The translations under genes and the position numbers were made by a program. From positions 1 to 64,000 of the forward strand of contig CAWGLY010000001.1 of assembly GCA_963823505.1 (NCBI GenBank): 64,000 nt of DNA. The letters are read 5' to 3'. Source of the stretch: DATHZQ01 sp963823505. GTDB lineage: Bacteria; Actinomycetota; Acidimicrobiia; Spongiisociales; UBA5794. The notes under the pieces were generated by a model that did not search any database, was not told the origin of the DNA, and was given only the letters and a program-made list of their open reading frames with translations. Below are positions 16,644 to 25,637 of the stretch, piece after piece (the stretch's first letter is position 1; each line of letters starts with the position of its first letter).

Positions 16644-17552
16644 ATGGACTTCGCCGAGCGCACGCTGTCTGGCCTCGACTATCTCGCGACCGTCACTGCG
16701 CTGTTGCGACGAGTTCGGATCGAGCATCCGACGGCAGGCGTGTGGGAAGCCGCCGACTTGCAGTGGTGGTGGAGGAAGCCCCGAACGACCGACGACGGCG
16801 GGCAGCTGTTCTGGTTCGACACATCGGGTGATCCGGTCGCCGCCGCGGTTGTGACCGACTGGGGCGGGCGGCTCGGGCTGGACGTCATCACGCTCCCCTC
16901 GGTTGCCGACGAAACGGTGCGATCCGTCTGGCAGCGGGGACTCCGTGCGGCCGACAACGCACCGCCGACACCCGTCGAGGTCATGCTCGATGACGACGAT
17001 GCGCTCATGGTCTCGTTGGTGACGGCGGCCGGCTTCGTTGCGGAACCGGGGCAGGGAGCAGCGGCCTGGATGCAGGCTCACTCCGCGCCGACGATTTCGC
17101 CGTTGCCGGAGGGCTATTCGTTGGCGAGTCGTGCGGACATGGGTGCTGCAACCCATCACTTCGCCGACCGCACCGGTCCACACGTGGCAGACCGCCTCGA
17201 GCAGACATCGCTCTACCGGCCCGACCTGGACCTCGTGGTGCTCGATACGGACGGCGAACCTGCGGCCTACGGGCTGTTCTGGCACGACCCGACCACCGAG
17301 GTCGGGTGTGTCGAACCCATGGGGACCAACAAACTCCACCGCAGGCGCGGTCTCGCCAGACATGTACTGACGTCGGGGATTCATCGACTCGTCGAGTCAG
17401 GGGCGAGCCGGATCAAGATCAACTACGAGACCGGCAACCCGGCGTCACGGTCCCTCTACCTCGACGTCGGGTTCATCCCGGCGATGACCACCTCGCTCTA
17501 CGTCCGGACGCCGCTCGTCTCGCCAACGGAGTTCACACTCCGCACCTTGTAG
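16644..17552 (+). CDS. GNAT family N-acetyltransferase (double-domain)
   Basis: A 302-residue protein whose C-terminal half (about 150-295) is a GNAT fold. It has VVLDTDGEPAAYGLFWHD (beta4), CVEPMGTNKLHRRRGLARHV with the acetyl-CoA-binding RRRGLA loop, and NPASRSLYLDVGF. The N-terminal half resembles a degenerate second GNAT domain. The acceptor substrate cannot be told from sequence. It lies between the peptidase and the HIT gene on the same strand, with only 14 bp to the next start, so co-transcription is likely. Confidence 0.8.
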   Translation: MDFAERTLSGLDYLATVTALLRRVRIEHPTAGVWEAADLQWWWRKPRTTDDGGQLFWFDTSGDPVAAAVVTDWGGRLGLDVITLPSVADETVRSVWQRGLRAADNAPPTPVEVMLDDDDALMVSLVTAAGFVAEPGQGAAAWMQAHSAPTISPLPEGYSLASRADMGAATHHFADRTGPHVADRLEQTSLYRPDLDLVVLDTDGEPAAYGLFWHDPTTEVGCVEPMGTNKLHRRRGLARHVLTSGIHRLVESGASRIKINYETGNPASRSLYLDVGFIPAMTTSLYVRTPLVSPTEFTLRTL

Positions 17553-17566
17553 GCTCCTGGCTCAGC

Positions 17567-17992
17567 GTGACCAGCGAGTGCATCTTCTGTGCGATCGTGA
17601 GCGACGAGGCGCCGCGGAGCGTCGTCGCCGAGGACGAGCTGACCATCACGTTCATGGACATCCTGCCCGTGACGCCCGGCCACCTGCTCGTGGTCCCCAA
17701 GGTCCACGCCACCCATCTTGCCGACCTCCCGGAAGAGACCGGGGCACAGATGATGGCGACGGCAATGCAATGTGCTGCCGCGTTGCGCACCAGCCCGCTC
17801 CGGACCGACGGTATCAACCTGTTCCTCGCCGACGGCGCAGCTGCGGGCCAGGAAGTCTTTCACGTGCATCTGCACGTGTTGCCGAGGTTTCTGGGTGACG
17901 GATTTGCGCTGGCACTCCGCTACGAGCCTGCGCCACCCCGCCCCACTCTCGACGAACACGCTGCGCTACTCGCCGCCATCATGGCGGGCTGA
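17567..17992 (+). CDS. HIT family nucleotide hydrolase/transferase
   Basis: A 141-residue histidine-triad protein with the active-site motif HVHLHV (His99, His101, His103) and the N-terminal CxxC (Cys5, Cys8) of the zinc-containing HIT branch. HIT proteins hydrolyse nucleoside phosphoramidates or dinucleotides in the cytoplasm. The start is GTG 17567. The gene ends exactly where the convergent HisA-like gene ends, leaving no spacer for a separate terminator. Confidence 0.9.
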   Translation: MTSECIFCAIVSDEAPRSVVAEDELTITFMDILPVTPGHLLVVPKVHATHLADLPEETGAQMMATAMQCAAALRTSPLRTDGINLFLADGAAAGQEVFHVHLHVLPRFLGDGFALALRYEPAPPRPTLDEHAALLAAIMAG

Positions 17993-18850
17993 TCAGCGGC
18001 CGAGGCCGAGCCAATCGACGAAGTCGCCTGCGGCGCCGTGCTCCCCGGCCGTCTGGTGGAACCGGACGAGCTGAGTCCGCAGTTCGTCGAGCGTCCACGG
18101 GCCATTGGTCGGCCCGGTGCGGCTCAACAGGGCAGCCGCATCCTCGACCGTGAACCGGCCGGCAGTCACCTCACGGCCGACAACAACGCCGCCGAGCTTC
18201 TTGCCGTCCACCTCGAGCTCCTTGAGAGCACGCAGGTCCTCGAAGTTGCGGACACCACCTGCGGCCACAACCGGCTCGTCGACGATCGACATCGCACGCT
18301 TGAGCGCATCGAAGTTGGGAGGTTCCTCCAACGCATCACGACCCACCTCGGCCACCATGAACCCGGCGGCCCCGGCAGAAGAGAGTTCGATGAGCGCCTC
18401 CTCGAGGTACCGGCCCGAGTTGGTGGTCCACCCTTGGATCGCCAATTCCTCGTCGTCACGGACATCGAGGCTGACCACGATCCGGCCCGGGTGATCCCGG
18501 CAGAGGTCCCAGAACAGCACCTGATCGATGATGGCCACGGTGCCCATCACCACCTTGTCGGCGCCGGCGTCGATCAATCGTTCGACCTCTTGAGGCGACC
18601 GCACGCCCCCGCCGACCGATACAGGCACGTCGCTGGCGGCGATCAGCTCGCGGATCATCGCCCGGTTCCTGTAGTCACGCCTGGCGGCAGCGTCGAGGTC
18701 CACGATGTGGAGCCGATCAGCGCCTTTGGTCACCCAGCCCTGTGCCCTGGCCACCGGATCGGCATCGAGGAAGATTGCATCTTCGATGTCTCCACGCGGC
18801 AGCCTGACCGCCTTGCCTTCGAGAATGTTGACACGTGCGTACAAATGCAT
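17993..18850 (-). CDS. HisA/HisF-like (beta/alpha)8 barrel protein with altered active site
   Basis: A 285-residue TIM barrel related to HisA (ProFAR isomerase). The HisA-like segments are LEGKAVRLPRGD, LHIVDLDAA, PVSVGGGVRS, VVSLDVRDDE and the phosphate-binding AAGGVRNFEDL. Two active-site regions differ: the catalytic Asp at position 8 is Asn (ARVNI instead of PAIDI), and the DGT loop reads DAL. The Asp of SLDVR is kept. There is a 45-residue C-terminal extension, and no his gene is nearby. It may be a divergent HisA or a paralogue with another role. Start ATG 18850. Confidence 0.72.
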   Translation of the reverse strand: MHLYARVNILEGKAVRLPRGDIEDAIFLDADPVARAQGWVTKGADRLHIVDLDAAARRDYRNRAMIRELIAASDVPVSVGGGVRSPQEVERLIDAGADKVVMGTVAIIDQVLFWDLCRDHPGRIVVSLDVRDDEELAIQGWTTNSGRYLEEALIELSSAGAAGFMVAEVGRDALEEPPNFDALKRAMSIVDEPVVAAGGVRNFEDLRALKELEVDGKKLGGVVVGREVTAGRFTVEDAAALLSRTGPTNGPWTLDELRTQLVRFHQTAGEHGAAGDFVDWLGLGR

Positions 18851-18931
18851 GACCGGGAGGCTACGGGACCCGGATGCGTTTGGAAAGGGCCGGATGGACC
18901 CAAGCCATGCCCGCCGTGTTCCGGGTGACGT

Positions 18932-19693
18932 TCAGTTGACGTAGGCGAGCGCTTGGGCAGGCGCCCAGCGCGTGGCCACCTCGGCGTAGGCGAGTCCGGC
19001 TTCCTCGTAATCGAGCCGGTTCAAAGCATCGAGGCTGCGTTGCACATCGCCCGCCGACTCGTCAAACGCAAGTTCGGCGTCGCCGAAGAGGGCAGCGACG
19101 GAGTGGTAGTCGAGCTCGAGCATCCCGGCGGCGGCAAAGTCCTGCAACCAGCGCTCGAGCTCGATGACATCGTCGATCACGTCGTCGTCGAAACCCGCCT
19201 CTTCGAGGATCTCGATCGCCCTGGTCACCCGCGGCACCGCATCGCGCAGCGAAGCCCTGTACCGAATCGCTGCCCCGTACCGGCCTTCGTAGAGCTCTCG
19301 TTGATCGGGGGCGAAACAGACAAACCATCGCAACGGCACATGCCACGGTGCGGTGAGGATGTAGGAACGGGCCGTCGGCGCCCGTAGCCGGATCTTGGCC
19401 AGTTCCTGCGATGCCCTGCGCACTGCGAGCTCAGACGCCAGCGCCGAGCCCGGATGATCGTCGCGAAACGCAAGGAGGCCTTCCAGCATGCGGAGCCGGG
19501 TGAATCGGGGGCACAGGTACCGCCCCCCTTCCCACTCCAGGGCGTAGGCGTCATCTGCCGTGGACCCCTGCCAGACGAACTCGGCGGTGACGCGGGTGAT
19601 GGTTCGGCTCGGATCTCGGTGCGGGTCGAACACACCCACCCGATCCGCCGGCAAGTAGACCCGAAGCTGCGCCGTCCTGATCATGACCCGCAT
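18932..19693 (-). CDS. Conserved hypothetical protein
   Basis: A soluble protein of about 253 residues that I do not recognise. It begins with a beta-rich segment (IRTAQLRVYLPADRVGVF), has a central WHVPLRWFVCF stretch and an acidic helical C-terminus (DDDVIDDVIELERWL). No signal peptide or membrane helix is seen. The ATG at 19693 (or 19684) is chosen because earlier codons would add an Arg/Ala-rich stretch of intergenic type. It is transcribed away from the leucine dehydrogenase operon, sharing a 204-bp upstream region. Confidence 0.65.
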   Translation of the reverse strand: MRVMIRTAQLRVYLPADRVGVFDPHRDPSRTITRVTAEFVWQGSTADDAYALEWEGGRYLCPRFTRLRMLEGLLAFRDDHPGSALASELAVRRASQELAKIRLRAPTARSYILTAPWHVPLRWFVCFAPDQRELYEGRYGAAIRYRASLRDAVPRVTRAIEILEEAGFDDDVIDDVIELERWLQDFAAAGMLELDYHSVAALFGDAELAFDESAGDVQRSLDALNRLDYEEAGLAYAEVATRWAPAQALAYVN

Positions 19694-19897
19694 GCTACGC
19701 ACCCTCGCCGTGGTGCGGCGCCGCGATGTTTCGACGAGCCCAGGTCGTGCCGCGGCCACCGCCACGGACGCACCGGCGAACTTCTCCGGGGGGCGGGCCG
19801 TCTTCCCCCAACCGCCGGGCCGCGCACCTCCTACAATGGGGTCGCATCTTCCCCGAGCGGCGGTGATGTCGCGGGGATCTCAGAAGGGAGCGGCCAG

Positions 19898-20974
19898 TTG
19901 GGTGTATTCGATGCGATCGGTTCCGACACACATGAAGAGGTGTTGTACGGCTACGACGCCGTATCGGGTCTCCGGACCATCATCGCAATTCATTCAACGG
20001 CTCTGGGTCCCGCTCTCGGCGGGACCCGCTTTTATCCGTATGCTTCGGAAGCGGATGCGCTGACCGACGTGCTGCGCCTGTCCAAGGGCATGACGAACAA
20101 GTCGGCAGCTGCGGGACTCGACCTGGGAGGCGGCAAGGCCGTCATCATCGGTGACCCGCGCACGATCAAGACCGAGCGGCTGCTGCGGGCCTACGGCAAC
20201 GTGGTCGATTCCTTGGGCGGCCGGTACATCACTGCAGAGGATGTCGGGACCACGACGAGCGACATGGCCATGGTCTCCCGCGAAACCCAGTGGGTCGCCG
20301 GTCTTCCATCCGAGCTCGGAGGCTCTGGCGATCCGTCTCCCGCCACTGCGCGAGGTGTGATGAACGCCATGCGTGCGGTTGCCGACCGGTTGTGGGACAG
20401 CGACGACCTCACCGGCCGCACCGTCGCCGTGCAAGGCGTCGGCAAGGTGGGCGCCGACCTCGTCGATCGTCTCACCAAGGCCGGTGCATCTACCGTGATC
20501 ACCGATGTCGACCAAGAAGCACTCGACAACGTCGCGACCGCACAAGGCTCGACGGTCGTCGGAGTCGACGAGATCTACGACGCCGAATGCGACATCTTCT
20601 CGCCGTGCGCACTCGGCGCATCGCTGAACGCGGAGACCATCCCACGGCTGAAGTGTGCAGCCGTGGTCGGCTCTGCAAACAACCAGCTCGCCACCGAAGC
20701 GGACGCCGATCGGCTCGTCGACCGGGGCATCCTGTACGCCCCCGACTTCGTAGTGAACTCCGGAGGAATCATCAACGTCGCCGTCGGCATCGGCGGATAC
20801 GAGGTGCGCCGCGCGGCAACCGCCATCGACAACATCCACATCGCCGTTTCCGAAGTCCTCACCGCTGCCGAGGAGCACGGGATCAACCCCCACGTTGCAG
20901 CCGTGCGCGTGGCTCAGGAACGAATCGACCGCATTGGGACACTGCGCCGCCACCGCGGATTGCGCCGGACCTGA
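19898..20974 (+). CDS. ldh: Leucine dehydrogenase (Glu/Leu/Phe/Val dehydrogenase family)
   Basis: A 358-residue NAD-dependent amino-acid dehydrogenase. The catalytic Lys is Lys80 in LDLGGGKAVIIGDP; the Rossmann motif is VQGVGKVG, and the C-terminal NSGGIINV segment is family-typical. Sequence and size point to leucine (or valine) dehydrogenase rather than glutamate dehydrogenase. It removes the amino group from branched-chain amino acids, giving the 2-oxoacids used by the E1 encoded 20 bp downstream. The start is TTG 19898, supported by AGAAGGGAG eight bases upstream. Confidence 0.87.
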   Translation: MGVFDAIGSDTHEEVLYGYDAVSGLRTIIAIHSTALGPALGGTRFYPYASEADALTDVLRLSKGMTNKSAAAGLDLGGGKAVIIGDPRTIKTERLLRAYGNVVDSLGGRYITAEDVGTTTSDMAMVSRETQWVAGLPSELGGSGDPSPATARGVMNAMRAVADRLWDSDDLTGRTVAVQGVGKVGADLVDRLTKAGASTVITDVDQEALDNVATAQGSTVVGVDEIYDAECDIFSPCALGASLNAETIPRLKCAAVVGSANNQLATEADADRLVDRGILYAPDFVVNSGGIINVAVGIGGYEVRRAATAIDNIHIAVSEVLTAAEEHGINPHVAAVRVAQERIDRIGTLRRHRGLRRT

Positions 20975-20994
20975 GCTGAAGGGAGACGCACGAC

Positions 20995-23022
20995 ATGCTC
21001 GAAATCGACAACGTACGCGATCACAGAGCGCTGGGACTCACCGACGAGCAGGTCATGGAGATGTACCAGTCGATGCTGCTCGCCCGACGTCTTGATGAGC
21101 GCATGTGGGCTCTGAACCGACAGGGCCGCGTACCGTTTGTGGTCTCAGTTGCAGGCCACGAGGCGACTCAGGTTGGCGCAGCCATGGCGCTCGACTCCAG
21201 CATCGACTGGTCGCTGCCGTACTACCGCGACATTGCGTTCAACCTGGCGATGGGTGTGACGGCTGAGGACATCTTCCTCGGCGTCTTCTCCAAGGAGGGG
21301 GACCCCGCAAGCGGCGGCCGTCAGATGCCCAACCATTGGAGCGAGCCCGACCTCAACATCTTCTCCCACTCCTCGGTGATCGCCACGCAGTACCCGCACG
21401 CGTGCGGTGTGGCTCACGAGCTGAAGGCTTCCGGCCGGCCGGGGGTCGTGGCCGTCATGTCCGGCGAAGGCGCAACATCCGAGGGGGACTGGCACGAGGC
21501 GATGAACTTCGCCGCGATCCACCAGCTCCCCATCATCTTCCTCGTCGAGAACAACCTGTATGCCATCTCCGTGCCGGTTGCACAGGAAGTGGCGGGCAGC
21601 GTGGCGTCGCGAGCCGCCGGATACGGCATGCCGGGGATCGAAGTCGACGGCAACGACGTCCTCGCGGTGTATGGAGTGATGGCCGCCGCCGTCGATCGCG
21701 CCCGAAACGGCGAAGGCCCGTCGCTCATCGAGGCCAAGACCTACCGCTACTACGCCCACACGTCCGACGACGACGACAAGCTCTATCGCTCTGCAGAGGA
21801 GGTCGAGCTGTGGAGGCGCAAGGACCCGATCATCGTGCTTCGGCAGTATCTCGTCGAGTCGCGTTTGCTCGACGAGGCGACTGAGGAGCGCATCGACGTC
21901 GACGTGACCGAGGCGATCGCCGCAGCCGTGGCCAACGCCGAACAGGCTCCCGACCCGCAGGATGCGCTCTCGCATGTGTACGCCGCCCCCATCGAGCCCG
22001 GCGAGCCTGCGACAGAGCCGGAACCTGCGCAGGCGGGCGAAACCGTCAACCTGATCACGGCCATCAACCGCACGCTGCACGAGATCCTCGGCGCCGACCC
22101 CGCGGTCTCGATCTTTGGCGAGGATGTCGCCGACCCCAAGGGCGGCGTGTTCAAGGCCACGGTTGGGCTGACGAATGAGTTCGGGCAGGACCGTGCGTTC
22201 AACGCCCCGCTTGCGGAATCATTGATCATCGGGGTCGGCATCGGCAAGGCCGCGGCGGGCGGTCGACCGATCGCCGAGATCCAGTTCGCCGACTTCATCC
22301 ATCCCGGGTTCGATCAGATCGTCTCCGAGGCCGCCCGGCTGAGTTACCGCACCAACGGCCGGTGGACGTGTCCCCTGGTCATCCGGGTCCCCTACGGCGG
22401 CGGGATTCACGGTGCCCTCTATCACAGCCAGTCGATCGAGGCCTTCTACACCCACGTGCCGGGTCTCAAGGTCGTCGTGCCGTCAACGCCCGCAGACGCC
22501 AAGGGCCTGCTGCACACCGCCATCGCCGACCCTGATCCGGTGATGATCCTCGAGCCGAAGAGGCTCTACAGGCTCGTCAAGGGCGTCCTTCCTGAAGGTG
22601 AGCATCTCGTGCCCTTGGGGAAGGCGGCCGTGCGCCGTCTTGGCTACGACGTCACCATCATCGCCTACGGCACGATGGCTCACTACGCCATGGAGGCCGC
22701 CGCCACACTGGCCGAGGAAGGCATCGAAGCCTACGTGCTCGACCTGCGGTCGCTGCGCCCGCTCGACTGGCCGTCGATCGAGGCCGCCGTGCGATACAAC
22801 GGCAAGGTGCTCGTTGTCCACGAGGACACCGAGTTTGGGGGCTTCGGTGCCGAGATCGTGGCCCAGATCACCGAGAAGGCTTTCGACTGGCTGGATGCGC
22901 CCGTTCGCCGGTACTGCGCTCCTGAGGCGCCCGCCTTTCCGTTTGCGGCAACGCTGGAGAAGCAGCTCATGCCCGACGTCGAGGGGATCATCGAGCACGC
23001 CCGCAGCCTCGCCCGGTACTGA
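20995..23022 (+). CDS. bkdA: Branched-chain 2-oxoacid dehydrogenase E1, fused alpha and beta subunits
   Basis: A single 675-residue chain with both E1 halves. The alpha half (about 10-325) has the thiamine diphosphate motif GEGATSEGDWHEAMNF (157-172) ending in ENN. A Pro/Glu-rich linker (about 333-355) follows. The beta half (about 356-675) has GEDVADPKGGVF, FNAPLAESLIIG, VPYGGGIHGALYHSQSIE and the C-terminal LRSLRPLDW domain. Pairing with leucine dehydrogenase favours branched-chain substrates over pyruvate. No E2 or E3 gene is in the window. The ATG has a GAAGGGAG ribosome site. Confidence 0.9.
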   Translation: MLEIDNVRDHRALGLTDEQVMEMYQSMLLARRLDERMWALNRQGRVPFVVSVAGHEATQVGAAMALDSSIDWSLPYYRDIAFNLAMGVTAEDIFLGVFSKEGDPASGGRQMPNHWSEPDLNIFSHSSVIATQYPHACGVAHELKASGRPGVVAVMSGEGATSEGDWHEAMNFAAIHQLPIIFLVENNLYAISVPVAQEVAGSVASRAAGYGMPGIEVDGNDVLAVYGVMAAAVDRARNGEGPSLIEAKTYRYYAHTSDDDDKLYRSAEEVELWRRKDPIIVLRQYLVESRLLDEATEERIDVDVTEAIAAAVANAEQAPDPQDALSHVYAAPIEPGEPATEPEPAQAGETVNLITAINRTLHEILGADPAVSIFGEDVADPKGGVFKATVGLTNEFGQDRAFNAPLAESLIIGVGIGKAAAGGRPIAEIQFADFIHPGFDQIVSEAARLSYRTNGRWTCPLVIRVPYGGGIHGALYHSQSIEAFYTHVPGLKVVVPSTPADAKGLLHTAIADPDPVMILEPKRLYRLVKGVLPEGEHLVPLGKAAVRRLGYDVTIIAYGTMAHYAMEAAATLAEEGIEAYVLDLRSLRPLDWPSIEAAVRYNGKVLVVHEDTEFGGFGAEIVAQITEKAFDWLDAPVRRYCAPEAPAFPFAATLEKQLMPDVEGIIEHARSLARY

Positions 23023-23026
23023 TCCA

Positions 23027-23040
23027 GAACACGGGTGTTC
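23027..23040. promoter_or_regulatory. 14-bp palindrome GAACACGGGTGTTC
   Basis: A perfect inverted repeat (GAACAC-GG-GTGTTC) five bases after the E1 stop codon and 24 bases before the next start. It could be an operator or a short hairpin. No T-run follows, so it is not a standard terminator. Confidence 0.3.
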
Positions 23041-23063
23041 CCAGACGACGTATCCTCGCCGCG

Positions 23064-23933
23064 ATGGAGTACCGGATCCGCCCGGCCGGGGCAGCGGACA
23101 AAGCGTCGATAGCCGCGTTCACGCAGGAGACTTTCTCGTGGGGGGATTACGTCGTGGATGCGTTCGACCGCTGGCTGGCCGACCCCAACGGCACGCTGAT
23201 GGTTGCGGTCGATGCGACCGACACGGCGATTGCGCTCGGCAGGGGCGCCATGCTGTCACCCACGGAGCTTTGGTTACAGGGCGCCCGGGTCCACCCCGAC
23301 TGGCGCCGCAAAGGCATCGCCTCGGCGCTCGATCACACCATGGAGGAGTGGGCAAAGGGCCGGGGCGCCCAGGTCAGCCGGCTCGCCATCGAAGACTGGA
23401 ACGATCCAGCGCAGACCCAGGTCGAGGTGATCGGCTTCCGCCCCGTCGGTGCGTGGCACAGCGCCTCGCGAGACGTCAGAACGAGCGCTCCCACGGCAGG
23501 GGGCAACGGCGGGCGACGGCGCCCTCCCCTCGACAGACTCGTCGCCGCCCCCTCCGCCGAGGCCGCACCTGCCTTCATGGCCTGGTCGAGTGGCACGCTG
23601 GGCCGATCCGCACGCGGTCTGCTCGCCGTTGGATGGACGTGGCGCCGGCTCACCCTCGACGACCTCGGCCGCGCGGCCAAAGCCAACGCACTGTGGATGG
23701 CGCCCGCAGGCTGGGCCATGGGGGCGATGGATGAAGACCAACTCGAGATCGGATGGCTGGAGACCGGCCCTGACGAAGTCGGCGAGCTCTTGAAGTCGGT
23801 CCTCGACCTCGCCGCAGAGCTGGGCGCCGACAGCCTGAACCTCAAGGTCCCCGATGTCGGCTGGCTCACGGCAGAGCTCAACCGCACAGGCTTCACGCTC
23901 CACAAACTGACGCTCTACTCCAAGCCGCTGTGA
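23064..23933 (+). CDS. GNAT family N-acetyltransferase
   Basis: A 289-residue protein. The N-terminal 130 residues form a GNAT domain: start YRIRPAGAADKASIAAF, the beta4 strand TELWLQGARVHPDWRRKGIASAL with the acetyl-CoA loop RRKGIA, and a final QVEVIGFRPVG. The rest is a second, weaker alpha/beta domain ending FTLHKLTLYSKPL, as in other two-domain actinobacterial GNATs. The acceptor is unknown. It follows the bkd operon by 41 bp and may be transcribed with it. Confidence 0.8.
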   Translation: MEYRIRPAGAADKASIAAFTQETFSWGDYVVDAFDRWLADPNGTLMVAVDATDTAIALGRGAMLSPTELWLQGARVHPDWRRKGIASALDHTMEEWAKGRGAQVSRLAIEDWNDPAQTQVEVIGFRPVGAWHSASRDVRTSAPTAGGNGGRRRPPLDRLVAAPSAEAAPAFMAWSSGTLGRSARGLLAVGWTWRRLTLDDLGRAAKANALWMAPAGWAMGAMDEDQLEIGWLETGPDEVGELLKSVLDLAAELGADSLNLKVPDVGWLTAELNRTGFTLHKLTLYSKPL

Positions 23934-23940
23934 CGCTCGG

Positions 23941-24387
23941 TCACGTGGAGTCGCTGCGATCCCATGATGGGTCGAGCTGCGCGAGGAACTGGTCGATCCG
24001 CTCGACCTCGTCCTGCTCGCCGATACGCGCTGCGGCGTCCCCCAAACCCCGGAGCGCTCTGAGGAAACCTCGGTTGCTCTCTTCGCTCCAACGCACGTAG
24101 CCGCTGCCCCGCCAGCCGGCGGCGCGCAGTGCATCGAGCCCGCGGTGGTAGCCAATGCGGAAGTAGGCATAGGTCTCGACCGGATCATCGGTCAGCTCCC
24201 CTAGTTGAGCCCATGCATCGAGCGATCGGGGCCATGCCGCCACCACCTCGGCAACGGCAGCTTTGCGGTCGGCGGCGGAGCCTGCCGCCATTGCGACGAC
24301 AAGGGCGCGCCGGGTTTCGTCCGGTTCCGCCGGGATGACCGTCTCTGGTGGCCCGCTGGGCGTGAGGTTCACGGGATGATCTGTCAT
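23941..24387 (-). CDS. DUF3151 family protein
   Basis: A 148-residue soluble protein matching DUF3151, a family found almost only in Actinobacteria. Recognisable are PPETVIPAEPDE near the N-terminus, the AWPRSLDAWAQLGELTDDPVETYAYFR(I)GYHRGLDALR core, and RWSEESNRGFLRAL. The helical repeat-like core resembles TPR proteins. No function is known. ATG 24387 overlaps the glcF stop (ATGA), which supports this start and coupling to the glycolate oxidase genes. Confidence 0.85.
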   Translation of the reverse strand: MTDHPVNLTPSGPPETVIPAEPDETRRALVVAMAAGSAADRKAAVAEVVAAWPRSLDAWAQLGELTDDPVETYAYFRIGYHRGLDALRAAGWRGSGYVRWSEESNRGFLRALRGLGDAAARIGEQDEVERIDQFLAQLDPSWDRSDST

Positions 24388-25637
24388 GCGCGCAGCGTAA
24401 CCGGCCACGCGCCCCCGTCAGGAACCGAAGATATGGACTCGTGATAGAGCTCGACGGGATGCGCAATGCGGAACCCCGGCCCCAGGTGCGAACGCAGCTG
24501 CATCTCGCACCCCGGGTTGGCGCTCGACACCAGCTCAGGACCGGCGGTGCGGATCTGGTCGGCCTTCTGGCGACCGAGCGCATCGGAAGTCTCAGGGTGC
24601 AGCACCATGTACACGCCGGCGGCCCCGCAGCACATGCCCTTCGGATCGATCTCGACGGGTGTGTACCCCGCCGCTCGCAGGATCGCCCGCGGCTCGTCCA
24701 CGATCCTCTGAGCGTTGCGGAGATGGCAGGGATCCTGCACCGCAACCTCCCCGCGGTCGATGTCGACGGTTGGCAGCCGCCCTTCTGCAATCAGTCTGGC
24801 GACGAGTTCCGTCACATCACGAACCCTGGCGGACAGCTCGCCGCCGTCTTCGTGCCAGTGTCCATAGTCCTTGAGGTGGGCAGAGCATCCTGCCGCATCG
24901 GCCACGACCATCTCGTAGCCGGCGAACGCGGCAACGTTGCGGGCGGCGAGTTCCCGGGTCTCGACCGCGGCACCATCGTGGGCCGCCAGTGCACCGCAGC
25001 AGGTCTGGGCGGCAGGAACCTCGACCTGGTAGCCCGCACGCACCAGGAGATCGATCGTGGCTTTGTGGACTCCTCCGAACCATGCGTCCATCACACATCC
25101 GGACAGCACCGCAACCCGACCGTGAGCGGGCCCGGCCGGCACCCGCACCGTCCCCACGGTCGTCTCCCCTCGCACGGGGAGCGGGCGAAGACCCCGCATC
25201 CGGCCCAGCGGGCCGGGCAACACCTCGGCAACCCTGGTCCGTTGGGCGAGTGCCGCGCCAAGACTTGCGGCCTTGACCGATCCCCGCGAGGCCAGCACCT
25301 TGCCCACCACCGTCCTGCGGGTGCTGCGGGTTCGGGTCGGCAGCTGGGCGGCAATCTCCACCCTGGCGCCTTCCATCGCTCTGCCGAACGGGACCATCGA
25401 AGGGCACACCACCTCGCAGGCGCGGCACTGGAGACAGAACCCCATCACATCGGCGAACACCTCGTCGACAACGGCATCGCCTTCCGCAACGGCGGTCATC
25501 GCTGCAAGCCGGCCCCGAGGTGACGCTCCTTCGTCCCCGGTGAGGCGGAACGTGGGACACACCGGCAGGCAGAGGCCGCAGCTGATGCATGCGTCGAGCT
25601 CCGCTTGGGTGGGAGCATCTGCGGTGACCCAACCCAT
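24384..25637 (-). CDS. glcF: Glycolate oxidase iron-sulfur subunit
   Basis: A 417-residue ferredoxin-like protein with two [4Fe-4S] motifs, CISCGLCLPVCP (from Cys17) and CLQCRACEVVCP (about residue 68). It also has two CCG-domain motifs (TCCGALAAHDG and MCCGAAGVY), as in GlcF and other heterodisulfide-reductase-like subunits. It takes electrons from the GlcD/GlcE flavoproteins to the quinone pool. The ATG at 25637 overlaps the glcE stop (TGATG), and the 3' end overlaps DUF3151. Confidence 0.9.
   Translation of the reverse strand: MGWVTADAPTQAELDACISCGLCLPVCPTFRLTGDEGASPRGRLAAMTAVAEGDAVVDEVFADVMGFCLQCRACEVVCPSMVPFGRAMEGARVEIAAQLPTRTRSTRRTVVGKVLASRGSVKAASLGAALAQRTRVAEVLPGPLGRMRGLRPLPVRGETTVGTVRVPAGPAHGRVAVLSGCVMDAWFGGVHKATIDLLVRAGYQVEVPAAQTCCGALAAHDGAAVETRELAARNVAAFAGYEMVVADAAGCSAHLKDYGHWHEDGGELSARVRDVTELVARLIAEGRLPTVDIDRGEVAVQDPCHLRNAQRIVDEPRAILRAAGYTPVEIDPKGMCCGAAGVYMVLHPETSDALGRQKADQIRTAGPELVSSANPGCEMQLRSHLGPGFRIAHPVELYHESISSVPDGGAWPVTLRA

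Noticed and set aside
19832..19837. TACAAT as a -10 box for the leucine dehydrogenase operon
   Set aside because: No acceptable -35 hexamer lies 16-18 bp upstream, so the match could be chance.
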